Source: Methylotenera sp. (GTDB lineage Bacteria > Pseudomonadota > Gammaproteobacteria > Burkholderiales > Methylophilaceae). Taken from it: a stretch of 64,000 bases of DNA. A program made the position numbers and the translations under genes. Under the pieces are notes generated by a model that was given only the letters and a program-made list of their open reading frames with translations, ran no database searches and had not been told where the DNA came from. Shown here in pieces: positions 8,260 through 17,980 of this stretch (its first letter is position 1; each line of letters opens with the position of its first letter). Where the stretch lies: the NCBI GenBank assembly GCA_013141075.1, contig JABFRQ010000001.1:124001-188000 (forward strand), given 5' to 3'.

Positions 8260-8826
8260 TTAATAAAAATTGATTTTAGGTGCTTCTTGCTCACCAATTA
8301 TGCCGCACGGCAGCTTGCTTTCTATCTTTGTGCCGCTAGCTGTTGCGTCAATTTGTAGCTTGGTCATTAAATCTTGCATGGCCAACGCATAAGCCTTTTT
8401 TAAGTGTAATTTTGTGCCTACATCTACGCTGGTAGCGCCTTGCTGCTGCGCCTCGCCCACGTAAGTGCCCAGCACATTGCCGCCACTAGAAAATACCGTG
8501 GCTACCAGCCTGCTATGATACACGCGCATTTGTGGGTTATAAAATAAACTGGGCTTAATGCGGATTATATTATCCGCTGTTTCATTAGACTTACACAGTG
8601 CAATATCAGCATATCTAGCTTGTAGCGCTTGGCGCGCAATGGGCTCTACCAAAGGGCCTTGCTCGAACCAATAATCATAATATGGGTGTAGCAAATGCAC
8701 ACTATAGTTGTAATCATTTGGGCTAATATACAATAAAGTATTCGCATTAACTTGCGCCACATTAGTCATTCCAACAAGCACAAGTACGCCTGTCAAGGCG
8801 ATTTTTTTGAATGTGTTTTTCATCAT
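8260..8826 (-). CDS. Uncharacterised periplasmic protein
   Basis: I cannot assign this 188-residue protein. It begins MMKNTFKKIALTGVLVLVGMTNVAQVNA, a clear Sec signal peptide (cleavage near residue 29). The mature part starts with a Tyr-rich stretch (LLYISPNDYNYSVHLLHPYYDYWFEQG) and continues with an alpha/beta region (DIALCKSNETADNIIRIKPSLFYNPQMRVYHSRLVATVF) that resembles, in style only, small envelope proteins that assist transport systems. There are two cysteines (about residues 79 and 175). It lies between the PQQ-type dehydrogenase and the propeller lipoprotein on the same strand, so it is probably part of that periplasmic block. Confidence 0.65.
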   Translation of the reverse strand: MMKNTFKKIALTGVLVLVGMTNVAQVNANTLLYISPNDYNYSVHLLHPYYDYWFEQGPLVEPIARQALQARYADIALCKSNETADNIIRIKPSLFYNPQMRVYHSRLVATVFSSGGNVLGTYVGEAQQQGATSVDVGTKLHLKKAYALAMQDLMTKLQIDATASGTKIESKLPCGIIGEQEAPKINFY

Positions 8827-8850
8827 TTCATTCCTAAATACGAGGCGTTT

Positions 8851-10089
8851 TTATTTAGCAGGTTGATTACTAATTCTATAAATTACGCCTGCTTCATCGT
8901 CGGACACGTACAATGCAGCATCCGTTCCCACTGCCACATCTACAGGCCGCCCCCAAGCGTTGTCGCCCACTAGCCAACCGCTTGCAAAATCTACAACTTC
9001 ACTTGGCTGATTATTCTTAAATTTTACGCGCACCAGCTTGTAGCCTGATGGTTGCTTGCGATTCCAAGAACCGTGTAAAGCCACAATCGCATCTTGTTTA
9101 TAATCGGCAGGCCAATTGGTTTTATCTAAAAATGTAATGCCGATTGGTGTGGAATGAGAGGTGAAGGTGATTTCTGGCGCTTGCGTAGTATTACAAAAAC
9201 CTGCTTCAGCGGCAAAATTGGGGTCTTTTACTTGAACTTTAATATGATTGAGGCCACCCCAACAATGCGGCCAACCATAATGCTTGCCCGCTTCAATTTT
9301 ATTTAAATGTTCAGGTGGTAGTTCATCATCCACAGCGCCATTTTTTGTGGCAGAGCGGTTATCGGCGCCATTATTGGTGGCATACATCGCGCCCGATTCT
9401 GGGTGCCAAGCAAAACCTTGCGAATTGCGCAGGCCACGTGCCCACACGGCAGATTGCTGATGCCGACCTAACGTTAATAGCGCACCTGCGGGTTTACCGT
9501 CTTGTGTATAACGCAAAATAGTGGCGCGTGTAGCGTCACTTTCAATACACACATTGCAGCTTGAGCCCACATTGATAAACAAATAACCATCTGGACTAAG
9601 TTTAATGTTTTTGAGCCTATGACCGCCTGCTGACAAGTTACTAATAAACGGCGTGATTTTTGCAGGCCAAAATTTGTTTTTCTCAACGCCAGTTTTTTTC
9701 AGCTTAACCACGCCATTTTGGTTAGCCACTAAAAGCGCGTCACCCACAAACGCCAGCCCCTGCGGCGCATTTAGGTTATCTGCCACAGTAATTACTTCGT
9801 CCGCAATGCCGTCTTTATTGGCGTCTGGTAGCATCACTACTTTATCGCCCTTAGCAGATGACACATATAAATTGCCTTGTGCATCAAACGCCATAAACCT
9901 AGCGCCCGCTAAATCTTCGCCGTTTTTGGTATTGGCATCTGCATAAATGCTTATTTTAAAACCAGCGGGTAGCTTGATTTGGTTTAAATCTGGGCTTGCA
10001 ATTGCAGTTTGTGAGTAAACATAGAATGAACTGAATAATACAATTATTGCAATCAATCTAAATATTGGTATTTGTAGGGTTTGATGCAT
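8851..10089 (-). CDS. PQQ-dependent sugar dehydrogenase (soluble GDH/sorbosone dehydrogenase type)
   Basis: The 412-residue product starts with a signal peptide (residues about 1-31, ending AIAS) and continues as a six-bladed beta-propeller: IKLPAGFKISIYAD, MAFDAQGNLYVSSAKGD, LNAPQGLAFVGDALLVANQNG, RGLRNSQGFAWHPESGAMYATNNGADNR, DDELPPEHLNKIEAGKHYGWPHCWGG, and VALHGSWNRKQPSGYKLVRV. This order matches the soluble PQQ-dependent glucose/sorbosone dehydrogenase family. It would oxidise an aldose or similar sugar in the periplasm and pass electrons to cytochrome c or quinone. The substrate cannot be told from the sequence, and family members without demonstrated PQQ activity exist. It is 27 bases after the flavocytochrome c flavoprotein gene, suggesting a shared transcript and perhaps a shared cytochrome c acceptor. 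Confidence 0.82.
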   Translation of the reverse strand: MHQTLQIPIFRLIAIIVLFSSFYVYSQTAIASPDLNQIKLPAGFKISIYADANTKNGEDLAGARFMAFDAQGNLYVSSAKGDKVVMLPDANKDGIADEVITVADNLNAPQGLAFVGDALLVANQNGVVKLKKTGVEKNKFWPAKITPFISNLSAGGHRLKNIKLSPDGYLFINVGSSCNVCIESDATRATILRYTQDGKPAGALLTLGRHQQSAVWARGLRNSQGFAWHPESGAMYATNNGADNRSATKNGAVDDELPPEHLNKIEAGKHYGWPHCWGGLNHIKVQVKDPNFAAEAGFCNTTQAPEITFTSHSTPIGITFLDKTNWPADYKQDAIVALHGSWNRKQPSGYKLVRVKFKNNQPSEVVDFASGWLVGDNAWGRPVDVAVGTDAALYVSDDEAGVIYRISNQPAK

Positions 10090-10116
10090 GTTTTACCCTC
10101 ATATTTATGCAAACAA

Positions 10117-11397
10117 TTATGTAAGCGTATCCGCCCAAATATTTTGCGCCCAATTTTGAGCGTATGCGCCTTCTTTCTCACTTGGGCTCATAGAAACGCC
10201 ACCGCCTTCGGCAGAAAGCATGAGTTTTTTATTCGCATCGTAACGAAAAACATTGGCCACGTGCATCGCCTGTTTATCATCTACAAAGCTGTAGCAGGTG
10301 TTCGCGAATACTGGCATTGGGTCTGGTGCTAGCCCTGCCATCAACTGCACAATAGCATTAGCACACACTTTGGCTTGGCTAGTCGCCATATGTGCCGATT
10401 TTGGCTGCCCTGCGGCTACGCTATCGCCTAACACATGCACATTTTTTGCAAGCTTAGATTCATAAGTTAAAAAATCCACCTCACACCAAGGATAATCTGG
10501 CTCAATTAGATGCGCCAATTGCGCTATTTTGCCAGCACGTTGTGGCGGAATAATATTCAGCACGTCGGCTTTAATTTTATCAAACTCAGTGTTCACTGTT
10601 TTGCTGGCAACATCCACGCCTGTAATGGCGTTATCAGGGCGATAATCCACAATGCCAGCGTAGGTTTCATTAAACACTTTTGCAAACAAACCTTTTTTAG
10701 AGATAATTTCTGCATTGGCATCTAGCACAATGACTTTAGATTTTGGTTTGTTATTTTTGAGGTAAAAAGCTACTTGGCAGGCACGCTCATACGGGCCTGG
10801 TGGGCAACGATATGGCGCTTTTGGCACGTTCATCACAAACACGCCGCCGTCTGGCATAGCTTCTAGCTGATTGCGTAAGTTTACGGTTTGCCAGCCAGCT
10901 TTCCATGCGTGTGGAATTTGTTGTTGTGCTTCGCTGCTCGCTAACATTGGCAGAGAATCGTAATTAAAATCGACCCCTGGCGCGACGATTAGCCTGTCAT
11001 AGTTAAGCTCACCACGTAACATGGTAATTTTTTTTGCGTTGGCATCCACCGCTGTCACAGTATCTTGCACCCATTTAATACCGTGGTTAGCTTTTAGCGC
11101 ATCATAACCAAAGGTTAAATCGTTAATGCTTTTGCTACCACCCAACACCAAATTACTGAGCGGGCATGATACAAACTGTGCATTTGGCTCAACCACGATT
11201 ACTTCAATGTTGCCTAAGCTCCACATGCGCAAATATTTAGCCGCGGTAGCGCCAGCATAGCCGCCACCAACCACAACAACGCGGCCTAAAGGCGGCTTAG
11301 TCGCACGCGCAAAACCATTATTACTCAGCAACAATGCGCCTACCACACCTGCTGTTTTAATAAAATCACGACGATTAAAATGATTGGCATTATTCAT
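10117..11397 (-). CDS. fccB: Flavocytochrome c sulfide dehydrogenase, flavoprotein subunit
   Basis: The 426-residue product has a twin-arginine signal (NRRDFIKTAG, residues 8-17) followed by an FAD-binding Rossmann motif VVVGGGYAGA (residues 41-50). The flavocytochrome c signature YRCPPGPYERA has C198, and PWCEVDF has C305. These two cysteines match the pair that forms the redox disulfide beside FAD in FccB, and C78 (FVSCPLSN) is also conserved in the family. HVLGDSVAAGQPKSAHMATSQ is the second FAD contact near the C-terminus. It oxidises sulfide to sulfur in the periplasm and passes electrons to the cytochrome subunit encoded just upstream, whose gene it overlaps by eight bases. SoxF is a close relative, but no sox genes are in the window. 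Confidence 0.9.
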   Translation of the reverse strand: MNNANHFNRRDFIKTAGVVGALLLSNNGFARATKPPLGRVVVVGGGYAGATAAKYLRMWSLGNIEVIVVEPNAQFVSCPLSNLVLGGSKSINDLTFGYDALKANHGIKWVQDTVTAVDANAKKITMLRGELNYDRLIVAPGVDFNYDSLPMLASSEAQQQIPHAWKAGWQTVNLRNQLEAMPDGGVFVMNVPKAPYRCPPGPYERACQVAFYLKNNKPKSKVIVLDANAEIISKKGLFAKVFNETYAGIVDYRPDNAITGVDVASKTVNTEFDKIKADVLNIIPPQRAGKIAQLAHLIEPDYPWCEVDFLTYESKLAKNVHVLGDSVAAGQPKSAHMATSQAKVCANAIVQLMAGLAPDPMPVFANTCYSFVDDKQAMHVANVFRYDANKKLMLSAEGGGVSMSPSEKEGAYAQNWAQNIWADTLT

Positions 11398-11806
11398 GGC
11401 TAGCTTTCAATGTTTGTGATTTTATTGGCGTAGCGACAACACGTTTTTGCTCAGAAAAATGCACCGCAAGTTGTTCGATTTCATTCACCGTTAAGCCTTT
11501 TGCATGGTGATGCATCACTGTGGCCTTACGGCTACCGTCTTTAAAACCAAGCATTTTTTCTTTAAACTCGGCAGACTTCATGCCCGCAAGCACGGCGTTC
11601 GCGCCGCTATTGTCATCCGCGCCACTGCTAGCAACTGAGTTGCCAAACGTGCCATGGCAAGCCGCACATGAAGCCGCAAGTGCGCGTATATGCGTATTTT
11701 GTACCGCCGTAAATGAAGAAACCTCAGCCGCGTTACCAAACTTTGGTAAGCAAACTGAGGTTGTCAGGAGTAATATTAAAAACCGATTAAGTGATAATTT
11801 TTTCAT
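11390..11806 (-). CDS. fccA: Flavocytochrome c cytochrome subunit (monoheme)
   Basis: I take ATG at 11806 (MKKLSLNRFLILLL) as the start because it gives a normal signal peptide; the frame is open to 11827. The product has about 138 residues. Heme c binds at C47-A-A-C50-H51 (SCAACHGTFG), and a likely axial methionine lies in KATVMHHHAKGLT. The C-terminal part (LTVNEIEQLAVHFSEQKR) is the usual class I cytochrome c helix. As it has only one CxxCH it is the monoheme type, shorter than the diheme subunit of Allochromatium. Its overlap with fccB argues for translational coupling and complex formation in the periplasm. Confidence 0.88.
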   Translation of the reverse strand: MKKLSLNRFLILLLTTSVCLPKFGNAAEVSSFTAVQNTHIRALAASCAACHGTFGNSVASSGADDNSGANAVLAGMKSAEFKEKMLGFKDGSRKATVMHHHAKGLTVNEIEQLAVHFSEQKRVVATPIKSQTLKASHE

Positions 11807-11882
11807 TGGTGTTTTACAATCGTTCAAAACACCATTCTAAATGGTTTTTAGTTTAAGTGCGTGACTCTAGTCACACAAAAAA

Positions 11883-12380
11883 TTAGTCTGATTCACCAAA
11901 ACATCTTTGTTCTTTGCAGCCATCATCTTTAACGCCCAAACCTGTTAAAAAGCCAATCATTTCTTTGTTGTCCACATCTTGAAATGGACGTAGCAATGAA
12001 ACATTGGCTTTTAGTTTTTCATTCACATTAGCGCCGCTTTTTGCTAATAATGTAGCCATGTCTTTATAGCCATTAAATACAGCTAAATGAAATGCGGTGT
12101 TGTGTGAAAGTGGATGAACATAATTTAAATCAGCTCCCTTAGCAATCAAATATTTAGCAACTTCCATTTGGCCTTTATTCGCGGCCATTTGTATTGGTGA
12201 CCAAGCAAAAGATTTGTAATTTGCGTCAGCTGGGTTAGCTTCTACAAACTTTTTCACAACCGCAACATCACCCTCTGTAATGGCATTGATGAATGCTAGC
12301 GAATCATCGTCGCTTAGCGCATGCGCCTGAATAGAAAAACTTAAAGCTAATATTGCCAATAATGCACTAAACAATTTCAT
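11883..12380 (-). CDS. Secreted ankyrin-repeat protein
   Basis: With ATG at 12380 (MKLFSALLAILALSFSIQAHA) the protein has a clean signal peptide and about 165 residues; an upstream in-frame ATG at 12395 is possible. About four ankyrin repeats can be read: NAITEGDVAVVKKFVEANP, SPIQMAANKGQMEVAKYLIAKGADLNYV, NTAFHLAVFNGYKDMATLLAKSGANVNEK, then LLRPFQDVDNKEMIGFLTGLG. The C-terminus has a cysteine pair (GCKEQRC). Periplasmic ankyrin proteins are protein-binding modules, in some bacteria linked to oxidative-stress enzymes. Here the gene lies directly upstream of the flavocytochrome c pair on the same strand (gap 76 bases), so it could head that transcription unit. Confidence 0.75.
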   Translation of the reverse strand: MKLFSALLAILALSFSIQAHALSDDDSLAFINAITEGDVAVVKKFVEANPADANYKSFAWSPIQMAANKGQMEVAKYLIAKGADLNYVHPLSHNTAFHLAVFNGYKDMATLLAKSGANVNEKLKANVSLLRPFQDVDNKEMIGFLTGLGVKDDGCKEQRCFGESD

Positions 12381-12433
12381 GTAATTACTCTCCAAAAAAA
12401 CTTAAAATTTACGACTAAAATTAAACCAAAAAA

Positions 12434-15400
12434 TCACCCCAAAAATTTTCTTGCATTACGGAACATCCGCATCCAAGCACTATCTTCTGCATCATCACAA
12501 CGCTGCCAAGTGTTTTGCACATTGCGAATCACCCGTTCAGGATGTGGCATCATAATACTAAAACGCCCATCTGTGCTGGTTAATCCCGTAATTCCTTGTG
12601 GTGAACCATTAGGATTAAACGGGTAGCTAGTGGTTGGCGTTGACGCATTGTCGATAAAGCGCATAGTCACCAATTTATTAGCTAGTACGTCATTGACCGC
12701 AGAACTTTGAGAAGGTTCTTTAAACTCAGCGTATCCTTCACCATGTGCAACGGCAATTGGCATTTTGCTGCCTGCCATGCCGTTAAAGAACAAAGATGGT
12801 GACTCTAATACCTCTACCATTGCCAGCCTAGCTTCAAATTGCTCAGATTTATTTTTCACAAAATGCGGCCAATGCGCTGCACCTGGAATAATACTTTGTA
12901 AATTACTCATCATTTGGCAACCATTACAAACACCTAATGCAAAACTGTCATTACGGTTAAAGAATGCTGAGAATTCATCGCGCGCACGTGCATTGAACAA
13001 AATAGACTTAGCCCAACCTTCACCCGCACCAAGTACATCACCGTATGAGAAACCACCGCAAGCTACAAAACCCGCAAAGTCTTTCAATGACACGCGGCCA
13101 GCAATGATGTCACTCATGTGCACGTCAAAGGTATCAAACCCTGCACGGTCAAATGACACCGCCATTTCCACATGACCATTTACGCCCTGTTCACGCAAGA
13201 TTGCCATTTTAGGGCGCACGCCAGTGTTGATATAAGGCGCAGCAATGTTTTCACTTGGCTTGTAAGTCAGCTCTGCAAATAAACCGCGATTGCTTTCATC
13301 TAAAATACAGTCATATTCTTGCTGTGCGCATGCTGGGTTATCACGCAACTTTTGCATTTGATAAGTAGTTTCAGACCACATACGATGCAAATTAACGCGT
13401 GCATCACTGAATACTAGCTTGCCATGCTGTTTGATTTCAATTTGGTTGCCTACAATAACTTCACCAACAACATGCGCTAAACCGTTAAATTGCTTAACAA
13501 TAGATTCCGCATCTACTGTTGCTACTTGAATCACAGCACCTAACTCTTCGTTATACAAAGCACTGACTACATCGCCCTGCAAGCCGCTTATATCTACATT
13601 CAAGCCACAATGACCTGCGAAGGCCATTTCAACAAGAGTGGTAAATAAGCCACCGTCTGAACGGTCATGATAGGCCGAAATTTTTCCAGCTTTATTCAAT
13701 TGCTGAATCGTATTAAAGAAATGCTTCAATTGAGCTGCATCATCCACATCTGGCGCTACATCACCCACTGCACCGTAAACCTGCGCCAAGCTTGAACCAC
13801 CCATACGGTTTTTGCCTGCGCCTAAATCGATTAAAATAAGCTTAGAAGTTAAATCAGTTTGTAATTGCGGCGTTAAGGTTTTGCGTGCGTCTGGCGTGGT
13901 TGCGAAAGCCGTTACGACCAATGAAATCGGTGATGTCACAGCCTTATTGGCACCGTCATCATTCCACACCGTTTTCATGCTCATTGAATCTTTACCTACT
14001 GGAATACTAATTCCCAATGCAGGGCAAAGTTCCATACCTACGGCTTTCACAGTGGCATACATCGCAGCATCTTCACCAGCATGTCCAGCTGGCGCCATCC
14101 AATTGGCAGATAGTTTCAGTACACTTAAATCATCAATCAAACAGGCTGCAATATTGGTAATAGCTTCACCAATCGCCATGCGACCTGATGCTGGCGCATT
14201 GATTAGCGCTAGCGGTGCTTTTTCGCCAATTGCAAACGCTTCACCCACATAAGTTTCATAGCCAGCAAGCGTTACAGCCACATCAGCCACTGGCACTTGC
14301 CATGGGCCAACCATTTGCTCACGGGCCACTAAACCAGTGACTGAACGGTCACCAATGGTAATCAAGAAGGTTTTATCAGCCACACCTGGCAATCTCAACA
14401 CACGTGAAGCTGCATCTTTTAAATCAATTTTGCTGGTATCAAAAGCTATTAATTGTTTGGTCGTGCTTTTTACGTCACGCGTCATTTTTGGTGGCTTGCC
14501 AAGCAATACAGACATATCCATATCTACTGGCTTATTGTCAAAATGACTATCAGCCACGGTTAAATGGCGCTCTTCAGTAGCGATACCCACCACAGCAAAC
14601 GGGCAACGCTCACGCTCACAAATCGCTTTAAAGCGCGGTAAATCTTTTTGCGCAATCGCCATCACATAACGCTCTTGCGCTTCGTTACTCCACAACTCAC
14701 GCGGAGACATGCCAGGCTCTTCATTATTCACATCACGCAATTGGAAAGTTGCACCCACACCAGCATCATTGACTAACTCTGGGAACGCGTTTGAAATACC
14801 ACCAGCGCCTACATCGTGAATACTCAAAATCGGGTTAGCATCGCCTAGTTGCCAACAACGGTCAATCACCTCTTGTGCCCTGCGCTCTAACTCTGGGTTG
14901 CCTCGTTGTACTGAATCAAAATCTAAGTTTTCAACATTGCTACCAGTATCCATACTTGAAGCCGCGCTGCCGCCAAGGCCAATCAACATGGCTGGGCCGC
15001 CGAGTTGCACTAAAGCCGCACCTGCAGGAATTGGATTCTTTTTAGAATGTTTTGCTGAAATATTACCCAAACCACCTGCCAGCATAATTGGCTTATGGTA
15101 ACCACGCATCTCGTTATTACTTTCCAATTCAAACGTACGGAAGTAACCTGCAATATTCGGGCGACCAAATTCATTGTTGTAAGCTGCGCCGCCTAATGGG
15201 CCATCAATCATAATTTGGAATGGTGAAGCGATGCGACCTGGGCGACCATAATCGTTTGCTTCCCAAGGTTGTTCAAAATTTGGAATATTTAAGTTTGAAA
15301 CTGAAAAACCCGTTAAACCCGCTTTTGGTTTAGAGCCACTACCCGTTGCACCTTCATCACGAATCTCGCCACCTGCGCCTGTTGCCGCACCTGCGAACGG

Positions 15401-16366
15401 TGAAATCGCTGTTGGGTGGTTGTGAGTTTCCACCTTCATTAGGTAATGCATTTCTTCTTCAATAAAGCTATACGCGCCATTTTCACGCGGGTAAAAACGC
15501 TTGGTTTTTTCGCCTGACAACTGGCCTTCAACAATAGAAGAGTTGTCAGAATAAGCCACAACCGTGCTACCAGGGTTAAGCTTATGCGTGTTGCGTATCA
15601 TGCCAAATAGAGAAAACTCTTGTTGCGCGCCATCAATCACCCAATCCGCATTAAAAATCTTATGGCGACAATGCTCAGAGTTAGCTTGCGCGAACATCAT
15701 GAGCTCAACATCGGTTGGATTACGCTGAATTTTGGTGAAATTGTCGAACAAATAATCCACTTCATCGGGTGATAAGGCCAAGCCCATATCGCCGTTAGCT
15801 TTTACCAACGCCTGCTTGCCACCCTGCAAAATATCAACCGTGCTTAATGGCTTAGGTGCATCAGTATGATAAAGTTTTGCAGCATCATCCAAACTCGCAA
15901 ACACCATTTCTGTCATGCGGTCGTGAATCAATGGCAATAATTGTTTGCGCTCATCTTGTGTAAGTTTTTCACCATTTTTTGTTTGCACAAAATAAGCAAT
16001 ACCGCGCTCTACGCGTTGTACAGCCTCTAAACCACAGTGTTTAACAATATCAGTCGCGCGCGAAGCCCAAGGTGAAATCGTTCCGATTCGAGGAATGACT
16101 AACAGCAATTCGCCTTGAGGGTCTTCGACTTCCAAGCTTGGGCCGTAAGTCAAAATCTGTTTTAAAGTATCTTGCTGCGCATCATTTAATGCAACATCCG
16201 CACCATTTTTTTCACACCAGACAAAATGCCTAAACTCAGCATAAATATGCGTAATATTCGCAGCATTCTTGCTTAGTTGAGATTGAATTTTCTCGATACG
16301 AAATTGAGATAAAGCGGCACTGCCACGCAGGCAAGCCATTTGAGTGTGGGCTTTAGATTGAGTCAT
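12434..16366 (-). CDS. purL: Phosphoribosylformylglycinamidine synthase, single-chain
   Basis: About 1310 residues, the size of the large single-chain PurL of proteobacteria. The N-terminal domain opens with [17 protein letters not shown], followed by the FGAM synthase core ([91 protein letters not shown]). The C-terminal class I glutaminase domain has the nucleophile Cys in [14 protein letters not shown] and a catalytic histidine in [11 protein letters not shown]. It converts FGAR, glutamine and ATP into FGAM in purine synthesis. The start is uncertain: ATG at 16366 (MTQSKAHTQ) or 16339 (MACLRG). The frame is open to 16390. Confidence 0.96.
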   Translation of the reverse strand: MTQSKAHTQMACLRGSAALSQFRIEKIQSQLSKNAANITHIYAEFRHFVWCEKNGADVALNDAQQDTLKQILTYGPSLEVEDPQGELLLVIPRIGTISPWASRATDIVKHCGLEAVQRVERGIAYFVQTKNGEKLTQDERKQLLPLIHDRMTEMVFASLDDAAKLYHTDAPKPLSTVDILQGGKQALVKANGDMGLALSPDEVDYLFDNFTKIQRNPTDVELMMFAQANSEHCRHKIFNADWVIDGAQQEFSLFGMIRNTHKLNPGSTVVAYSDNSSIVEGQLSGEKTKRFYPRENGAYSFIEEEMHYLMKVETHNHPTAISPFAGAATGAGGEIRDEGATGSGSKPKAGLTGFSVSNLNIPNFEQPWEANDYGRPGRIASPFQIMIDGPLGGAAYNNEFGRPNIAGYFRTFELESNNEMRGYHKPIMLAGGLGNISAKHSKKNPIPAGAALVQLGGPAMLIGLGGSAASSMDTGSNVENLDFDSVQRGNPELERRAQEVIDRCWQLGDANPILSIHDVGAGGISNAFPELVNDAGVGATFQLRDVNNEEPGMSPRELWSNEAQERYVMAIAQKDLPRFKAICERERCPFAVVGIATEERHLTVADSHFDNKPVDMDMSVLLGKPPKMTRDVKSTTKQLIAFDTSKIDLKDAASRVLRLPGVADKTFLITIGDRSVTGLVAREQMVGPWQVPVADVAVTLAGYETYVGEAFAIGEKAPLALINAPASGRMAIGEAITNIAACLIDDLSVLKLSANWMAPAGHAGEDAAMYATVKAVGMELCPALGISIPVGKDSMSMKTVWNDDGANKAVTSPISLVVTAFATTPDARKTLTPQLQTDLTSKLILIDLGAGKNRMGGSSLAQVYGAVGDVAPDVDDAAQLKHFFNTIQQLNKAGKISAYHDRSDGGLFTTLVEMAFAGHCGLNVDISGLQGDVVSALYNEELGAVIQVATVDAESIVKQFNGLAHVVGEVIVGNQIEIKQHGKLVFSDARVNLHRMWSETTYQMQKLRDNPACAQQEYDCILDESNRGLFAELTYKPSENIAAPYINTGVRPKMAILREQGVNGHVEMAVSFDRAGFDTFDVHMSDIIAGRVSLKDFAGFVACGGFSYGDVLGAGEGWAKSILFNARARDEFSAFFNRNDSFALGVCNGCQMMSNLQSIIPGAAHWPHFVKNKSEQFEARLAMVEVLESPSLFFNGMAGSKMPIAVAHGEGYAEFKEPSQSSAVNDVLANKLVTMRFIDNASTPTTSYPFNPNGSPQGITGLTSTDGRFSIMMPHPERVIRNVQNTWQRCDDAEDSAWMRMFRNARKFLG

Positions 16367-16520
16367 TAAAATTTGGCTAAATAAATACAAATTGCGAAAG
16401 CTGAATTCTAACAGATTGACGGCAATTAAGCCTAAAATTGCTGATTGCTAAGTCCTAAGATTTACCAGGAAGTGATTGTGAGTAGTTGATGCTATTTATT
16501 TTTTGCAGGGAGTATTAGTG

Positions 16521-16571
16521 AAACGTAATACGCCGTAAGAAAAAATTCTTACGGCGCAATGCGCTACGTTT
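16521..16571. terminator. Stem-loop between serine hydrolase gene and purL
   Basis: CGCCGTAAGAA at 16531-16541 pairs exactly with TTCTTACGGCG at 16546-16556, and an outer pair AAACGTA (16521-16527) / TACGTTT (16565-16571) extends the stem around a bulge. On the minus strand it follows the serine hydrolase stop codon at 16586. There is no long T-run, so it may be a repeat element acting as a transcript end rather than a classical intrinsic terminator. Confidence 0.55.
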
Positions 16572-16585
16572 ATTGTCGCCCTACC

Positions 16586-17905
16586 TTAGATTGCGTTCTC
16601 ATCAACCTTCCTCGCCACATCGATAAAGCCAGAATACCCAAGCATTTCAACAGCGATAACAGCTTCACTTGCATCACTTATAAAACGAAAACGGACAGGC
16701 GAATTGCCTTTGATAAAAAACTCATTTGGAGTGTATGCTACCAGTTCAACGCGGGGGTCTTGCATAACCTGTGAGTAGAGTCGATTTTCTTCTCGCGTGA
16801 TACGACTTTCTTCTGAATCATTGGTTTTATAGACACCTTCATATCTAGCAATAGCTTCTGGGCCTAGTTCAATAACGATAGGGTCTTTATATGGTTTACC
16901 AATAACTGATGCAGCAACTTTAAATGCTAACAGTGCAGAGCTAACCCCTCCATTGTTGGAAAAAACAGCCACAAATACACGATAATTGGGCATGCGAATC
17001 GCATAAGTAAGAAAACCATGAATGAAACCCCCATGTGTGATTTGTAAATGCCCTTCATATTCAGAAATCCCCCACCCATAACCGTATGAGGTAGGGTCTC
17101 CATTAGCGAGCTGGTGCGGAATAAACGCTTTTTGCAGCGTTTCTTGCTTGAGTAATTGTTCTGTATATAGGGCTGCGTCCCAGATGGCCAAATCGTCAAC
17201 GGTAGATGTCAACGCACCTGCCGAAAAAAACTGTGTCATGCTGATATAGGGCGCGTTGACATATCCCTCTGAATCCTTGTCGTAACCATCAGCTCGTCGT
17301 GGAATCAACCGTGAAGTACTATCTAAATAAGATTGCTTCATCCCTAAGGGGGTAAAAATGTTTTGTTGGATAAACTGTTCGTAAGTTTGACCAGATACTT
17401 TTTCAATAACCGCGCCTAATAGGGTATAGCCTGAATTGCTGTAGGCCCAACGCGTGTCTGGGGCAAAGTCCATAAGCTGATCCTTGAAAAAAGTAATCAG
17501 TTCTTCTACCGTGAAATCCTTTCTCCATAAAGAAAGCCACTCTGGCATATTGGTATAACTTTTGATACCAGAGGTATGCGTTAACAGATGCTCAATCGTG
17601 ATGACGTGACCTTGCGTTGGGTAGTCTGGCAGAAACTTGGAAATGGAGTCATCAAGGGATAGCTTTTCTTGTTCGACCAGCATGAGTATAGCCACAGCTG
17701 TGAACTGTTTCGTGATCGAGCCTATGCGAAAAACCATATCAGGTTCAATCGGCACGCCAAGTTCGAGATTGGCCATGCCGTGGCCTTTACGGAAAATAAC
17801 CTCTCCATCTTTAACAACAATCACCGCTGCTCCTGGTTCTGTTGCCTTATATGTTTCTTGTATCAAGTCATCAATTGTTTGAACTAAGTGATTGTTAGCT
17901 TGCAT
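16586..17905 (-). CDS. Serine hydrolase of the beta-lactamase/penicillin-binding protein class C family
   Basis: The 439-residue product belongs to the Beta-lactamase family PF00144. The catalytic Ser-x-x-Lys is S63-I-T-K66, the second motif is Y155-S-N157, and the third (KTG-equivalent) is probably HGG in QITHGGFIHG. A smaller C-terminal domain follows (from about residue 340). Family members include esterases, D-aminopeptidases, DD-peptidases and class C beta-lactamases; the sequence does not say which. No signal peptide is visible at ATG 17905, which has a GGAG ribosome site about 8 bases upstream, so a cytoplasmic location is likely, which is unusual for a true beta-lactamase. Spelling of this gene is somewhat less AT-driven at third positions than its neighbours, so it could be acquired; this is an impression only. 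Confidence 0.8.
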   Translation of the reverse strand: MQANNHLVQTIDDLIQETYKATEPGAAVIVVKDGEVIFRKGHGMANLELGVPIEPDMVFRIGSITKQFTAVAILMLVEQEKLSLDDSISKFLPDYPTQGHVITIEHLLTHTSGIKSYTNMPEWLSLWRKDFTVEELITFFKDQLMDFAPDTRWAYSNSGYTLLGAVIEKVSGQTYEQFIQQNIFTPLGMKQSYLDSTSRLIPRRADGYDKDSEGYVNAPYISMTQFFSAGALTSTVDDLAIWDAALYTEQLLKQETLQKAFIPHQLANGDPTSYGYGWGISEYEGHLQITHGGFIHGFLTYAIRMPNYRVFVAVFSNNGGVSSALLAFKVAASVIGKPYKDPIVIELGPEAIARYEGVYKTNDSEESRITREENRLYSQVMQDPRVELVAYTPNEFFIKGNSPVRFRFISDASEAVIAVEMLGYSGFIDVARKVDENAI

Positions 17906-17980
17906 GTGTTGCTCCAGTTATGATGCATAGTAATGTGCTTATTTCGGTGTGTCTATCAAAGGTGGTAGCTCACTTTTGAT

